From NCBI RefSeq assembly GCF_014805625.2, contig NW_023998414.1, positions 6,522,427 through 6,586,426 on the forward strand: DNA of 64,000 nt, written 5' to 3'. The notes beneath the pieces were generated by a model. That model was not told the origin of the DNA and did no database searches. It saw only the letters and a list, made by a program, of their open reading frames with translations. A program made the translations under genes and the position numbers. This document shows positions 1 to 12,752 of this stretch, one piece after another. Each line of letters starts with the position of its first letter. The stretch's first letter is position 1. This stretch comes from Glossina fuscipes. Taxonomy: Eukaryota > Arthropoda > Insecta > Diptera > Glossinidae.

Positions 1-36
<36 letters not shown>
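1..36. repeat. Poly-T run at window edge
   Basis: An uninterrupted run of 36 T opens the window. It may be a simple repeat or the A tail of a minus-strand retroposed sequence lying outside the window. Nothing next to it identifies a parent element. Confidence 0.9.
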
Positions 37-37
<1 letters not shown>

Positions 38-1594
38 TTTTTATAAAGTTTAGAATATGCACAAGTGTGTAGCTAACCGAGAATCGTATGCATATGTGTG
101 TGTTTCTCCGTGTAGAAGCAGATGAATACCTCAATGGTATGCAAGTTGACGTAAAAATTTATGTGTTTATATATTTTGCTGAAGTTTTAAAGCTGTTTTT
201 AGCATAAATTTGTAACAAATACCCAACGATAACCTATACTGCGGCAGCATCACTGCTGAAGCCAGCAGGTGATTTCGAATAGAAAGCTCGGTAGACAACA
301 AAAAGATATGCCTGTGAGTGCGTGCAGTGCCATGTATTCGGCATTAACAAGCCGGTGAATGAAATATTGGCGATAATGGGGGAAAAAATGAAAAGTAATA
401 CGGAAACAGTAGCAAAAAAAAATAAAAATAAAAATAAGGGAAAAAATATAAGACTTTTGGCAAAATGTAGAGAAAAATTGTACACTTTCATATATACAAT
501 ATAATACATGTAAATATATCTATATATAGATGCGCATATAATAAGATTTGTTGTCTGAAATAAGTTTACATGAAAGATATAAACAATTTTTATAGACCGT
601 CCCCTAGGGGTATTCACGAAATCCATAGCAATGAAGAGCTCATGTAAACATTTCGTATATATTTTTTGCCAAAAATTCAATGAGAACGAATTTCACCGAC
701 TTTCTCAAGTCGCTTGCCGCAGCTACCCAATTATATTTTTAATGCACCCTAACGAGCATCTCTAAAAATCCATATCCATGGTTCATGGCTCATAAACGGC
801 AAACTCAGTTCAAAATATTGTTTCCTTTTCCTTTAAGGCGTCCTCTTCATTTCGATTTACTTAACTAGACTCGCAAGCAATTTAAGCTCTCTACGTGAAT
901 CGTCATTGTTTCGCTAAGCGGCAGTTTCCAAGCAATCAAAACAAATGTTTAATGGACTTCGATCAACATTTGATGGATGATATAATAATTTATTCATTTG
1001 TTCATAAGCCGATTCCAAATAGTTGATGGCTAAGATATACTTGAATGTTCCGGAGCGAGTGTTCACGCAGTTTCGAATACTTAAATAAAAGTTATTACAG
1101 AACAAACTACGGTAACAATGGTTCCACGATCCGAAGATTATGGAAATAATAATTGAAGAGAACTTGATTGACTTTGCCGTGAGTCGAAGGTCTACCATAC
1201 AGTCGAAGGTTATCAAGTACTTAAACACTCTATAATGGAAGCCTTATTCGTTCGGATTGGCGATTAGTTGAACTATAGTCTTTTGCAAATTTGTATGCTT
1301 GTATGGTTAAGCTTATGATGGCTGTAATGTTTGACTTTTATTATACATTCAACGCTACACTTTTAAGGTTAGATGTTTAAATTACGCAATTCTAAGAAGA
1401 TGAGGGGGCACAGCAAAGTTGAACAAGAAGCACTTTTTGTTTTTAAAATAATTTCAGGCTTAAAGTAGTAATAAGTGAATTTAGGCTTTAGCTTAGAGTT
1501 GGACTATGACATTATAGCAAAGAATGTCCACCAGAAGCACTCAGCAGAGAAACCTTAAACAGTATAAAATATTTCAAATTAACAGTGTTAAAGG
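37..1594. other. AT-rich non-coding sequence, nothing recognised
   Basis: No open frame in this stretch has protein-like content; the longest (minus strand, 234-680 and 914-1228) read as chance AT-rich frames. No repeat family found elsewhere in the window was recognised here. Confidence 0.5.
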
Positions 1595-1920
1595 CGAACG
1601 CGACCATCGGCGGTGCAGCCACCAGCCGGTCTCCCTCGGCTGTTCTGTAACTCGGAGTTCGAACTCAACTATTTTGTTGCCAGAAATTTCAAATTCTTTT
1701 TTTTCTTTTTTATGAGAATTCGTCCGTGCCGGTCAGTGAGAAGCGGGTTAAGAGGAGGGGATAAGGAGACGCAGCAGAAATGACACACACAGCTTAGTGA
1801 CTGTGCGTCTAAGGGATAAGAGCCTGGGCGTGCCTTTGCCGACTGACAAAGTATGGTGAAATCGTATTGAGATTTGAAACAGCGAACGTCGAGTGCGTAG
1901 TCACGTGCGGCCGCCTAAGA
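1595..1920. other. GC-rich patch, unassigned
   Basis: This stretch is visibly richer in G and C (GCGACC, GCCACCAGCCGG, GCGGCCGCC) than the AT-rich DNA around it. It holds a 63-codon plus-strand frame (1524-1715) with no recognisable domain. Part of it may belong to the degraded SINE copy that overlaps it; the 1595-1690 portion is not explained by that. Confidence 0.4.
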
Positions 1921-1935
1921 TATGAAATGACTGCT
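1690..1935 (-). repeat. Probable degraded tRNA-derived SINE copy (fourth copy)
   Basis: On the minus strand, about 1866-1925 reads with the same order as the clearer SINE copies at 8320-8515, 52635-52835 and 60888-61062: a GTGACTA.GCA block, then GTTCGC and TTCAAATCTCAA, which is the box B region of a tRNA. The box A half is poorly preserved. A T-rich run at 1689-1711 would be the A-rich 3' tail on the minus strand, similar to the tail of the 8.3 kb copy. The body between tail and tRNA part is only weakly similar, so the assignment rests mainly on about 40 bases of the tRNA-like head. Confidence 0.45.
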
Positions 1936-2661
1936 ACTCTTGTAGCATTCTTGTGCCCATGAAAATAATAAAAAACATATTCCCCTTCTTTTCTAATGCA
2001 TATTTTGCAGGTGCACATTAGCTCGTTAAAAGTACGCGAAAGATATTTCTACGTTTTCGATTCTATTCAGCCAGAGTTTGCGATATTTTTATATTTTTAT
2101 CTAGCAATAAAAACTGACAGCAATCTTGCTTCGAAATCTTATCATTTTCGTGGGCTCCTTACGGTATGCTTTCCTTCAGTGCAGCGTAAACCTTTAGCCA
2201 TAGGAACGTGGTAGTTAACGATTTCTCTATCAAGCATCGAATTCGGTGATCGTTAATAGCGTGCGAACGAAAAATATTCAAATTCTAATATTATCTCGAA
2301 CTAAAGAACCTACTCCAAAAACGCTATTTGGTTATCAGTTTTTTAAATAAGTATAATGCGTTAAAATTTTATGTTAATTTTTTTTTTTCCCAATTTATTT
2401 CTAACTGTTAACTAGCACTTAATTCAATTGTTTTGCTTTCGTTTTTTTGTTTTTTCATTGTGCAAAGACTTGTATAAATAAAAACCTTTCCGTACTCATA
2501 TTCTGGCAATTAGTATATAAATATATCAGAAAAAGGAAAAAAAAAGAAATGTAAGAAAAAAAAAAATGAAAAACAGAAACAACAATAACAACTGAAACTA
2601 CTTAAATGAAAACTTTGTCATTTACACAACAAGGACTTTTTGTTTGCTTATAAATGTGTGG

Positions 2662-2701
<40 letters not shown>

Positions 2702-5453
2702 GTGTGTGTGTGTGTGGGTTTGTGTGTGAAAAAAAACCAAAAAAATTTTTTTTTTTTTTGATTTAAAAAACTTTTACTGTTCTGCAGTCATTTATACACC
2801 AACAATCATCGTCATTATCATCAGTAGATGAAGAAGCAGCGCTAGCATGAGCAACGGCAAGCAATCAGAAACAACAAGGGTAGTAAGAATAAGAGCAACA
2901 ACAACAACAACAACAACAACAAAATATAAATAAAAATAAAAATGTGTAATTGTAACACAATTAACTTTATTATTACAAAAATCTCCACTTCAGCCATTAA
3001 CGCCATTTTCTCCTGACATTTTCTCTAGCCAATGCAATGTTATTTGGCTGAACAGGTAGCGTCCACAACAAGTGAAAAAATGAACTCTGAACGTATAGAA
3101 GACACTTTTCCTAGCATTATGTGCAATAAGAAAATGAAAAATTTTCAATTTATTCAATGGAAAATCTTTTCAATTCGATTCAATACCGGGCAACGTTATT
3201 GTAGATTCACCTGTTAGTTGTAAAAATAATTATTTTTAATGATAAACAATTTCTTTGCTTCTTCAATAACATGCTACAAAGACTTTGAATTGGGCGAAGG
3301 CAGAAGTATTTTAAATACAATTTGTTTGCTGGTTGAGGTTCAGGCAAAGAATAATGATATTATGACGCGAGGTAATACGTTTGTCCGGCGTACATGACAA
3401 TAAGAATGCATATATATATGTTATATTGTTTGAGCCTCGAAATGTCCATAAATTGATACCTTAACGAGTTCATAATTGAAAAGAACGATAGTTCTTTCGC
3501 TATTTCAATGAATTATCAGAAAATGCTACATAGTCGTTAAAACGAATTTTGGATATCTATGGCATCAGATAGGCAGCACGTGATAACTAGAAATGTTTGA
3601 TATCTCGAAGACCGGACTCGTAAGTGATCACTCACTTTCTTTTCTATATCTTATCCTATATCATATAACTTCTATAACTATAGCTTGAATTGTTTGTGGT
3701 AAGGCCGTCGTTAGCTTTGTGACGATCTATTGGTAAGGTTGAGAACTGGACTGGATCGATCTCTACATCTTTTATTACACGGATCAATTTAAACGCATTC
3801 TTCTTATCAATTTAGGTATGGCTCTCCATTTGGCTGCCCGATACGTGTCACATGCAATTTTTGAGATGTTTTGACGGAACGAACGGGCTTGAAATCGGGT
3901 CGCATTGCTTTTGCGCTTGAGTTGAAAAAAAAAAGAAAGAATCAATTGCTAATATTTCTCAACACAAATCAACAAAATATGTTATATTGAAAGTTTGGAT
4001 CGAATAAGATGATTTTTTTGGATACGCTAACATATAAAAACGATCTGATGTTTCGCTTAAAACTTTATAATGAAAATTTATCCACGATAATGTGTAGGCA
4101 TATGAACTTGTGATGGGACATTTGTCTCATATTTGGTCCATGTTTTAACATGGTCCATGGTCTTTTAACAAATACGCTTTTATTTGATGACGAGAATAAA
4201 TGAAGGATAATATGTTTTTGATGGAAGAAATTAACTATCCAAATTCGGATCAAGACGTTTCAAATTTATGGGTCCCTTCCGTAGTAGTGTTTCTAAGAAA
4301 TTACTTTTCTTTGCATAACAACAAAGCAAAGCATAACAAGATATGATTGTTGATATTGTGAAGACCAAAGTGTCAACTTTATTTCGCTTCGACGGCTAAG
4401 TTTATTAATACGTCTCACATACTGTTAGATTCAGTCTTAGCTTTAGGCTAGAATTATGAAATGATTTAGGCAAAGAAGGTTTGCTTCATTCGAGGATACA
4501 ACAGTTGATTACAAATGTGCTTTGCAGATAGGTTAGATGGTTACGGCTATCGTCGCTACATGTTCTTCTCGAGTCAATTACCAACGACTGTGTTATAGAC
4601 AGAAATGCTTGCTAACCTTTAGACCTCCGATACAACTCCATAAATCTATAAAGATATTCCTGTTGATCCAAGAGCTTAATTTAATTAATTTCTTTAGTAA
4701 ATAGAAATCCATGAGGTTAGTTTAAATTCTGTATAAGAAAATCATTCGTTAGGTTAAAGCCACGAAGACATTATAGTACTATTTATATCGGCTGTCAGTC
4801 AGAGATTTTGCAATGCGTATGCAAACTGAGTTTCTTTTATTCTATTGTTACCAAGCAGGCAGAAAGGAAACGCTTGCGTGTGTATTTTAATACGGGAAAG
4901 GAATAGGGAGGCTTTAAAGTAAAGGCACACACGTCGACAATGATAGTGACTGGGTTGATTTTTTTTGGGAATTCAACCTTGAAAAGAACCGACTTGCTAA
5001 CCTAAGGCATTTATGTAGTAGTAGTACAGTAGTTCATGACTGAAATAAGTGAAGCGAGGTTTCCAAGTTTATGGAAACTAGCCTGGGAAAGGCAATCTTA
5101 AAGTATGCTTAGCTTATTTTCGCAAGGAAAAGCCCCGAAATGTTTTCGACCAGCTTACGTATACGCTGATTACAGTTCATAGACTAATCATGTAGCGATC
5201 GCAAGAGATATTTATAAAATTTTTTTTTCTAGTTTTCTAGTTCGTTACTTACAGCAATTTCAAGGTTTTATAACTACTCCAATAATGTTCTTAATCTCTT
5301 TACAAGAATGCAGAGAAACGTGGGAAATCTAGACACCTTTACGTGAAAGATATAATGAAAATTCGTAGCGAGGCCCGCAGCCTTCTATTATCCATTATTT
5401 TACTGAAGTAATAATAATAAAGATTATTAAACAACCAAACTCTTAACTCTTAA
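1936..5453. other. Non-coding sequence with simple repeats, no gene seen
   Basis: The stretch contains (TA)n/(TG)n at 2665-2727, (CAA)n at 2896-2921 and several poly-A runs, followed from about 3240 by more balanced sequence that looks like old decayed repeats. At 3608-3632, read on the minus strand, GATCACTTAcgAGTCCGGTCT resembles the outer end of the mariner-like MITEs at 29386 and 50996, but the match is too short to call an element. Confidence 0.45.
2665..2727. repeat. (TA)n followed by (TG)n microsatellite
   Basis: About 15 TA units run into TATG/TGTG units. Compound (TA)(TG) arrays like this are ordinary in fly non-coding DNA. Confidence 0.9.
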
Positions 5454-5506
5454 CAAGGGACATTACTATGGCAAGGGACATTACTATGGCAAGGGCATTA
5501 GTATGG
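5454..5506. repeat. 18-bp unit repeated three times in tandem
   Basis: The unit CAAGGGACATTACTATGG occurs at 5454-5471 and again, identical, at 5472-5489. A third, slightly changed copy (one base shorter, one substitution) follows at 5490-5506. This is a small, recent local duplication in non-coding DNA. Confidence 0.9.
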
Positions 5507-6179
5507 CATGGAAGAAGCTTGTCCTAGTTCCTATTATCAAAAAAGTGAGTGAAGAAGTGCAGGGATTTTAATGTAAATATATAAGACAAACATGTTGAAC
5601 TTTATTCGGATCAAATGACTTATACGAAACGTTTGTAATTTATATGCGGCAACATTGGCTGGGACCAGTTTCAGTCAACAATTAGTTCAACGTTGTGCCA
5701 GAGTTAGAGGTACAACTTTTACTCTTTGCATAACCTAAAAGGATCTTCTTAAATTGCGTTGGTGCTCACCCGAAACCGAATTTAAAACATTTCTTAATTA
5801 CTCTACTCACTTGATAGAGCTCCGTGTCTAAGGTTCGGCTAATCTGGGAACATGGACAACGGGTTCGAAGACATCATTTTTATTCGTTGAAAGATGCAAA
5901 TTCAATTTGAGATACGTACTTCTTAAGATAGAACACAAATGTCTCGCATTACTCCCTGAAGATATTGGCCGTCTGTACCAACAACTACCAATTTCAACTA
6001 GATATCAATGGTTAGAAAAAAAAATGAGAAAAATTACGTGTGCGGAAAAAGCAGCGCAATTTAAATGGAAAAGTCATGGTAATTTTTGATTAGAGTTTTC
6101 TACACTTGATAAGGGTAAGCCAGAGAATCGAGCTTGGCTTCACGTTTTCATTTACACCTAAACGTGTGAAACCCTTGAA

Positions 6180-6414
6180 AGGAATGTTCAGAGACTCTGA
6201 AGAGCATATGTATTCTCGATCAACATCAAATTCTGAATCGATTTAAGCTTGTCCGTCTGTACGTTTGTCTGTCTATGTAAGATCTGGTCACAAAAGTGAA
6301 GATAATGGTTTTAAATTCGCCAAAAACAATAGAAGGAGTTGCTATCGGATTGATGGTCAAACAAAAAAGGTACATCGATCAGAAGATACCCCCACGTAGA
6401 ATGTAAAGTAAGAA

Positions 6415-6447
<33 letters not shown>

Positions 6448-6560
6448 AAGAACAGTACTTTGCTTATTACTCATGAACTGCAACAATAAATATTTAAATA
6501 GTGGTGGATATGAAAGTTTCATCCACAGCCGCATATAATTTTTTCGATTGTTTTTTTTCG
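6180..6560 (-). repeat. Interspersed repeat family A, minus-oriented copy
   Basis: The core reads 'TCTCGATCAACATCAAATTC', then TGAATCGATTTAAGC and TTGTCCGTCTGTACG, the same order as the reverse complement of the copy at 14520-14690. The far end (about 6515-6560) carries a CAGCCGcATATAATTTT motif also seen at 20840-20860 and 32060-32085. A (TC)n array (6417-6445) lies inside. The copy is diverged and no protein is encoded. Confidence 0.6.
6417..6445. repeat. (TC)n microsatellite
   Basis: About 14 perfect TC units, inside a diverged family A repeat copy. Confidence 0.9.
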
Positions 6561-7334
6561 CACTTCTTAGATTAACAAAAAAATTCAGTTAAAACAATTG
6601 AGGAGTACGTCTAGAATTACACGATTTGAATAATTTTATTCGGTCAACATTTAGGACATTTCGAGTAATCAGACAAAACCATATACAAATAGTTGAATAT
6701 TATCGGTTTTTCATTTAATTGTCGCAGTATATTTTGACTACATTCGCTCTTTAGATTATTAACAGAAATTTCGTGCACTAATTTTTTTATGCATTCGTTT
6801 ATTGCAGACTTTTATTAGTAACCAACTTCGCCATCATCATTTATCATTCAGTTGGATTATCAGCCATACCGGACAGCCAGAAAGCCAGCCATGCAGGCAG
6901 TCAACCAACAAACCAGCCAACCAACCAACTTACCAGGTAGCCAGCCAGCCAGCCAGCCAGCCGGGCAGCTAGCCATCTAGCTAGCCCACCGAACAGCGAA
7001 CCATTCAACTATCCCGTCACACGTGTAACTTTTGTAACTTTTACAATTTTGTTCAGGTAGAGTTAATTTGTATGTGTTTATGTGTGTATGTGTTTATGAA
7101 ATAAATAGCCGTATATTAAAAATGCATCATCATTAACTGAAACATTTATGGGCACATGTTACGTACAATACAACGGAATTTAATCAACAACAACAACAAC
7201 AACAACAGCGACAATAACAAAAGATGTCCAGTAAAATATTGTTAAAGGCATTTATGGGCTGAAAAGGCTTTTAAGGTACCGACAATTGTGGCCGCATAGT
7301 AATATAAAAGCGGTAAGTATTGCTTCATATGCTT

Positions 7335-7376
<42 letters not shown>

Positions 7377-8318
7377 TGCATTTATACAATAATAGACATC
7401 TGTGAGCATAGAAATTTTTAAATATATTGGAAATATTTAAGAAATTGTGTTTAATATAACATGCGGGCAGAGAGGGTAATAGAAAAGATTTAAAGGTAAT
7501 AAAGTAACAAACAATAATAAAAAAGATTCATAATCCCTTTGTTTATAGTTTAACGCCCAGGACTGTAGCAAAGAAAAAAAAATATATATCATCATTAAGC
7601 CGCTGTCGCCATTGTATGTTAGACTTTCACTTTTCAATTTGCTGGCAAAATCCTATCATAACTTGAACTATGTTTTGTATATAGCAATGCTTCAGAGATT
7701 TTTTTTTAATTTTTTTTTTACTTAGATGGGCAGTAATGTCCCTACATATGCGTCATCAATTGGTCATTTTACATTTGATTTAAAGTACAAAATATATTTA
7801 TGTGTATGTAATGTGATGGGCATTGGGTGTCAGTAACATTTTAAATGATTATCAACAATATTTCATCATTGTCGTTACAAATGTTATCCAAATCTGTTAT
7901 ATATAACATGAAATCCACTTTGTGTCCACGCAATGTTGCTCTCAGTTAACGTTCAAGTGAGAATGAGAAAAATTTTGCGAAAGAGAGCAAATTTCATTAC
8001 ATTAACAGAAACCTGTAAGGGGCAGCAACAGGCTGCTTAAGTACCGTTCTCAGGAATTGGTCTTTTTTGAGACCAGCTTGTTGAGGATTTTTGACTAAGG
8101 ACTCAAATCTAAATGAATCTAAGATCGTTTTCATTAAGAAATTGAAAGCGAAATTTTAATACGTGAAGGATACCCGAACAGAAGGATATCAGCCTGCTAG
8201 TATTTTAACTCATTCTCCTGGTGTCTTTGACATCACTTTAGTCAGTACGGTCCTGCTGCATGGATAATTTGAAGAAAAATTGAGTATCTTGAAGTTGCTT
8301 CAATAACCGAACAGTTTG
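6561..8318. other. Non-coding, simple-repeat-rich sequence
   Basis: It contains an imperfect CAGC/CAAC tetranucleotide array (about 6865-6975), (CAA)n at 7187-7207 and (TA)n at 7334-7372. No exon-like frame was seen. The sequence keeps the homopolymer-rich character that alternates with repeat-derived blocks across the window. Confidence 0.5.
6865..6975. repeat. Imperfect CAGC/CAAC tetranucleotide array
   Basis: The stretch alternates CAGC, CAAC and CCAG units with several interruptions; 6939-6963 is the most regular part. It is not part of an open frame that continues on either side. Confidence 0.8.
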
Positions 8319-8319
8319 C

Positions 8320-8515
8320 TTCTTTTTTTTTTTTCTTTTTTCTTTTGTGACATGACCAGGGATTGCTTCTATTTGTGTCACACGGCTCGAAAGGGTGGTT
8401 GTGCACTTAATATACAATACTACAAGCAAAATAAACTTTACCGCACTTGAGATTTGAACCCGCGAACACTGACTTGCTAATCACGATTCTTACCTACTCG
8501 GCAACTCATGCGTAG
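8320..8515 (-). repeat. tRNA-derived SINE copy
   Basis: Read on the minus strand, the head (about 8515-8440) carries TTGCCGAGTAGG, close to the box A consensus of a class II tRNA, and GGTTCAAATCTC, close to box B. CCGAGTAGG is the tRNA-Ser/Leu type of box A. A non-tRNA body of about 90 bases follows, ending in an A-rich tail (T-rich on the plus strand, 8321-8345). The total of about 195 bases matches the copy at 52635-52835. It is not a functional tRNA: the acceptor and anticodon stems do not pair convincingly. Confidence 0.7.
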
Positions 8516-8989
8516 TGCTTGCATGCACTGCACTAAGTTATCGAATGTCATGTAATTTGACAAGCAGGCGTTTGGGCTTTTCTCTATTCGAAACTAGGAA
8601 ACTTTCAGTTTCTCTCTCTGTACCGTTATGCACTTTCCTTGCTGATCACATTAATGCCTAACCTATAAGAGATTACCGCTTGCATCATCTCTTTCCAGTT
8701 TAATTTATAGAAAATGGATACATTGCTCGGTGCAGGTTAATGAACGTACAAGCCTTAAACATCCTTTGCCAGTTTTCCCAAATTGACACGAAAACATATA
8801 AATTGGCTTACGAAAGGGGTTTTAGTAAGGTCTTGATGGGAAGATGAGAAGATAACTAACGTGATTAAGGCCGTGACATGAGATGTTGGCGAAGAATAGC
8901 AGTTGAAATAGAATTTTAAAAAACGATTAGGCGTCTATTAATCGTAAAGACAGCAAGCGGCTGATACTATCAGTTTACTGTTCGCATTT
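8516..8989. other. Unassigned sequence between SINE and mariner relic
   Basis: Balanced-composition sequence without homopolymers, possibly old repeat DNA. No conserved motif was recognised on either strand. Confidence 0.4.
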
Positions 8990-9490
8990 CGTAGAATCTA
9001 CTACGACGTTAAAATACGCATTGGGCAAGAGAAGAATTTTTTGACGTTCTTCACTAAAATTCTTGTCGCTTTGATCAACAATCTTTTTTTCTTCTCATTT
9101 CTCTGATGATATCCAAATTCCATCCTAATGCCTCCGGTTAAGTCAGCTGCATACAGTTATGAAAGCTCCGCTAAGAGTTAAACAAATGGTATCTATATCG
9201 GTCCGAACTGTGCAAAGAGTGTATCAAAACTTCTCAGTCGAATTCAATCAGATTTTTACCAATTCATTTAAAATATGTATGATCCAGCGTTGTCCTGATT
9301 GAAGATGACACTCTTCCTCTTCATCAATTCTGCACTCGCTGTCTCAGTTGTATATTACGCATTGTACGCATTAGTTAGCAACAGTTGCTTAGCTTGGTTT
9401 GGTTGACTCATAATGCACGATTCCCTTGCAATCCCGCTACATATTAAGCATTATCTTATCCGGCGCCAATCTAAACTTGGTCACCTAGTG
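8990..9490 (-). pseudogene. Decayed mariner transposase, mellifera/cecropia-like
   Basis: A mariner transposase cuts and pastes its own element with a DD34D catalytic triad. On the minus strand, near 9460, KIMLN...RDCKGIVHYE matches the block around the first catalytic aspartate. Near 9300, KSVIFNQDNAGSY matches the block with the second. At 9231-9181, VLIHSLHSSD...YHLF matches the PYSPDLAPSDYHLF block with the third, though the APSD part is altered and two residues are missing. Near 9020, DKNF.E..KIL.LP matches the C-terminal end. Stops and frameshifts interrupt every block. The N-terminal half (coordinates above 9490) could not be recognised. Neither terminal inverted repeat was found. Confidence 0.7.
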
Positions 9491-10431
9491 TCAAACTTCT
9501 TTCTAAAGTTGTGTTTGATGAAATATGCTCGCGTTCCTAATGTTTTCAATTTTTAATTTAATCAACTTTATCAATTATTTAATGTTAAAGAACTCAGCTC
9601 ATCTCTACTATCGAAATCATTAGATCACCAACAGCAAGCAAGAAATTTTTTCCAAGCCTGCAAAGCTTGGTCGAAGGGATATGGTAAAATCAATCGGTTC
9701 TTTTATTTCGCAATTTTTCGTCATTTTAACAAAACCAGCATATGTCATATGGTTCTCATATTTCAAGCGCATTGTACGACGGCTCGCAAGGATTAGTTTT
9801 GCCAAAATTGAATGACTGTTAAGCCATGGAAAATACGTTACAAAGTTTTTTCCTACTTATTAGATCTGACAAAGTGGAAAGTCTCGGTGAGGGAAATTAT
9901 AATTTCCATTCGGTTGAAGTATGAAAGAACGGACTTACAAAGGACCGAACTGAAAGACCTATCGTGATGATCGCAGTTGTGAAAGTGTATGAGTGAATCA
10001 GTAAAAGCGACGGCGAAACGATGTAGTCATTCATACGGAGAGCAATCGACCACAGGCTGAGTTCCAAATGGCATGCACGGCAGAATGGAACGGTATGTAG
10101 AGTAACAGTGCTAGATAAGCTGTTGTTTATCTCTATTCTCTGCTCTCCATATGGCCTTTTTTATTTCTTCTTCCTTCTCCCTTCTACTTCTTCTGCGGCC
10201 TATGTTGCTATCTACACGGTGCTCATTCCGTCTCTTCGTTTTTCTCATCTTTCCTTTAGTTGGTGTCCTTACGCTACCCGTCACTTTTCATCTGTTAATA
10301 TTTGGAAACCCTTAGCAGCTTAGATGTGAGAAAGGAGCGGATTTCAGGGATATGCGTTTCATTGGTGAAGTAATTAAGTCATCATACTACAGGTCGTCAA
10401 TAATCCGCGTTCCGAGTTTAAATGAAAAAAA

Positions 10432-10463
10432 TCTTCTTCTCTTTTTCTTCTTCTTCTTCTTTT
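10432..10463. repeat. (TTC)n imperfect microsatellite
   Basis: CTTCTTCT units with a T-rich interruption, in AT-rich non-coding DNA. Confidence 0.8.
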
Positions 10464-11227
10464 AAGTTCCATTTACAATTTCAAATAGAGTGTCCGTTTA
10501 AGCTAGGACGTGGCGAAAACTTAATACAAGTAAGAAGAAGCAGTTAGCTCTCGACTCGCGAATATTTCGTTGAACAGCTTGTCGAAGAATTCTTGCCTAC
10601 AAAATTTTCTTTAAACTTTTGAGTTCTTTCGCTGATAGAGATTGATTGTGTTAATCTTGCAAGCATTGCAATATTAATTATGGTCTTTGAGTGAGAGAAC
10701 ATTATCGTATGCTTTTCATATCAAACTTCTTGCTTCCTCGTCATTTTCTACCCATCAAAAGGTTGCTAAGCTACTATTCACTCCTATTAAGTTTTGATCA
10801 TATCTCATGCGATTATTACTTAAAGCAATGCCGTAAAGTAGTGCCTTCCTTAAAGGCATCGTAAGTAGGCGAAGCCATCTTTAATTATTTTCATTTTCAT
10901 TTCCATTTCCTTCTCGTTATTCTTGTTATCGTATTCTTTAACTGCTTGAATTGGTAGAAAAGTAAAGAGTAAATAAAAAATTGAAAGTAAACAAGAAACT
11001 TTAAGCTCTTGTTACATAACAGCTTAATAATGGCATATAATCGCGTTCATTCATTCATTTGTTTTCTGCTGTTTTTTTTTTTTTTTTTTCTTTGCTTTTT
11101 TTACTTCAATCAATTTTCGACTGCGAAATAAATGTGACCAGTGACTGTTTTGTCCGTTTATTTACTCACCTAACCCATAACGAATTTTTATTGTTTTACC
11201 TTTGTTTTTATATTTTTAATAAAATGT

Positions 11228-11265
11228 ATTTATTTATTTATTTATTTATTTATTTTTTTTTTTTG
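11228..11265. repeat. (TTTA)n microsatellite merging into poly-T
   Basis: At least six TTTA units followed by a T run. It gives a false run of Phe-Ile-Tyr codons in the overlapping frame. Confidence 0.85.
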
Positions 11266-12752
11266 TTTTATATTCCTTCAGTATTTCCTTTCTATCGTTC
11301 GCTATCCTATAAATCATTTTCCTCGTTATTGTTTCTGTTAGATTAAATCTGTTCAAGTAGAAAATCTAATTTTTTCCGTATGTTCTGTTTTGAAAATTTA
11401 ACTTAGTGGAAAAACAAGAGCTTTAACCAATTTAGTTAAACAGACAGCACAAGCAAGATAACAAGACAAATACATGTATAGTAAGCTGCATAAGCGTACA
11501 ACCACTATATAGATTTCGTATCCTTCCTTTAAATTTATCATCCCCTCCTTACTTTGCCATGTCATCTTGTGTGCACGCTATGCTATGCTGCTTGTTTAAT
11601 AACCTTGTTATAATGTAATGTTAAGCAGCTGATGGAAGGGATATTCTATTAAATGCTCTTTGTGTTAAATTTCAATATATGCTTGGATTCGCCTTACGCT
11701 CGGAGCTGGGATTATTTTGTTTTGTTAAAAGGTTACTTAACGTTGGCCAATTAATGTCAGGATATCTTGTTAGCCGAGAACGATACACGATGTATATTGC
11801 GTGTATGCGTAATTTCGCTGCGAAATTATACGAATTTTCTCTCATTCGCTGTAATTTTTTTTTTTTTTTTTTTATATATATATTTTTTTTTTGTCACACA
11901 TATATAACAATGCTATGAAATTTCTTCTAAGCTTATTTTGAAAGAGAGAAGAGAAAACAACTTCTATAGTCGACTCATTTCGTAAGCTTTAGCAGGAATT
12001 GTGCGCGACGATCAATCACTGTTGATATCGATCAAATAAAGATGCTCCTCAATTTCGATCAGTATAACCGACGATATGACAATTGATAATGAACATAAGT
12101 TTAGCACTGATTGATTAAATATTTTCTGAAATATACTGCATTTTCGGCAAGAATTTATGCATGGCAGCAAGACGTGTATGACACAACTCATTGTAATGAC
12201 CGAGGATGTTTAAGGAAAGACGTTTCACTCTTAAATCTCCAGAGTATATAATCTGATCTCTTAGAGATTAAAATTGCATTTGATTATTGAAATTGAAAAT
12301 CAAAGCAAACGGTCAACAAATACAACAACAAAAATTAAAGCTTGACATGCGATAACGAGAATCTTTGAAGGTAAATCCTTAGAAAAAATAAAACATTAAT
12401 CTAAAGGAAATTTGTTTGTTTTCTTTTCTTTCCCTTTTTTTTTCGTCTTTGCTTGTTCCTCTTTCTAAGTTTAACTAGAATTCTTTCAAAAGTGCAAAAG
12501 CAAAAAAAAAAAAAAAAATTAAAAAAAATTTATAAAAATTATTTTATCAAGTTAAGCAGCGTATGTGAGAGTAAGTGGCAAACATATATACCATAAAACA
12601 TGGTAAACTACAACAATTGTGGCTGATGTGACACGATGGCACACAAAAAACAAAAAAAAAAAAAGGAAGAAAGAAAAACGGACCACGTACTAAATTATGT
12701 TTTATTGGTTGACACCACATAGTGTGTGCTCGCTTGGTCTTTCCCATTCTTA

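Noticed and set aside
914..1228. 104-codon minus-strand frame, checked for a Tc1-like helix-turn-helix
   Set aside because: A faint resemblance on the plus strand near 1110-1140 did not extend to any further transposase block.
3600..3640. Possible fragment of the mariner-like MITE end (minus strand)
   Set aside because: About 20 matching bases with a gap and no partner inverted repeat nearby; too weak to list as an element.
8440..8515. Functional tRNA gene
   Set aside because: Box A and box B are present, but the acceptor and anticodon stems do not pair and the sequence continues into a SINE body with A-rich tail.
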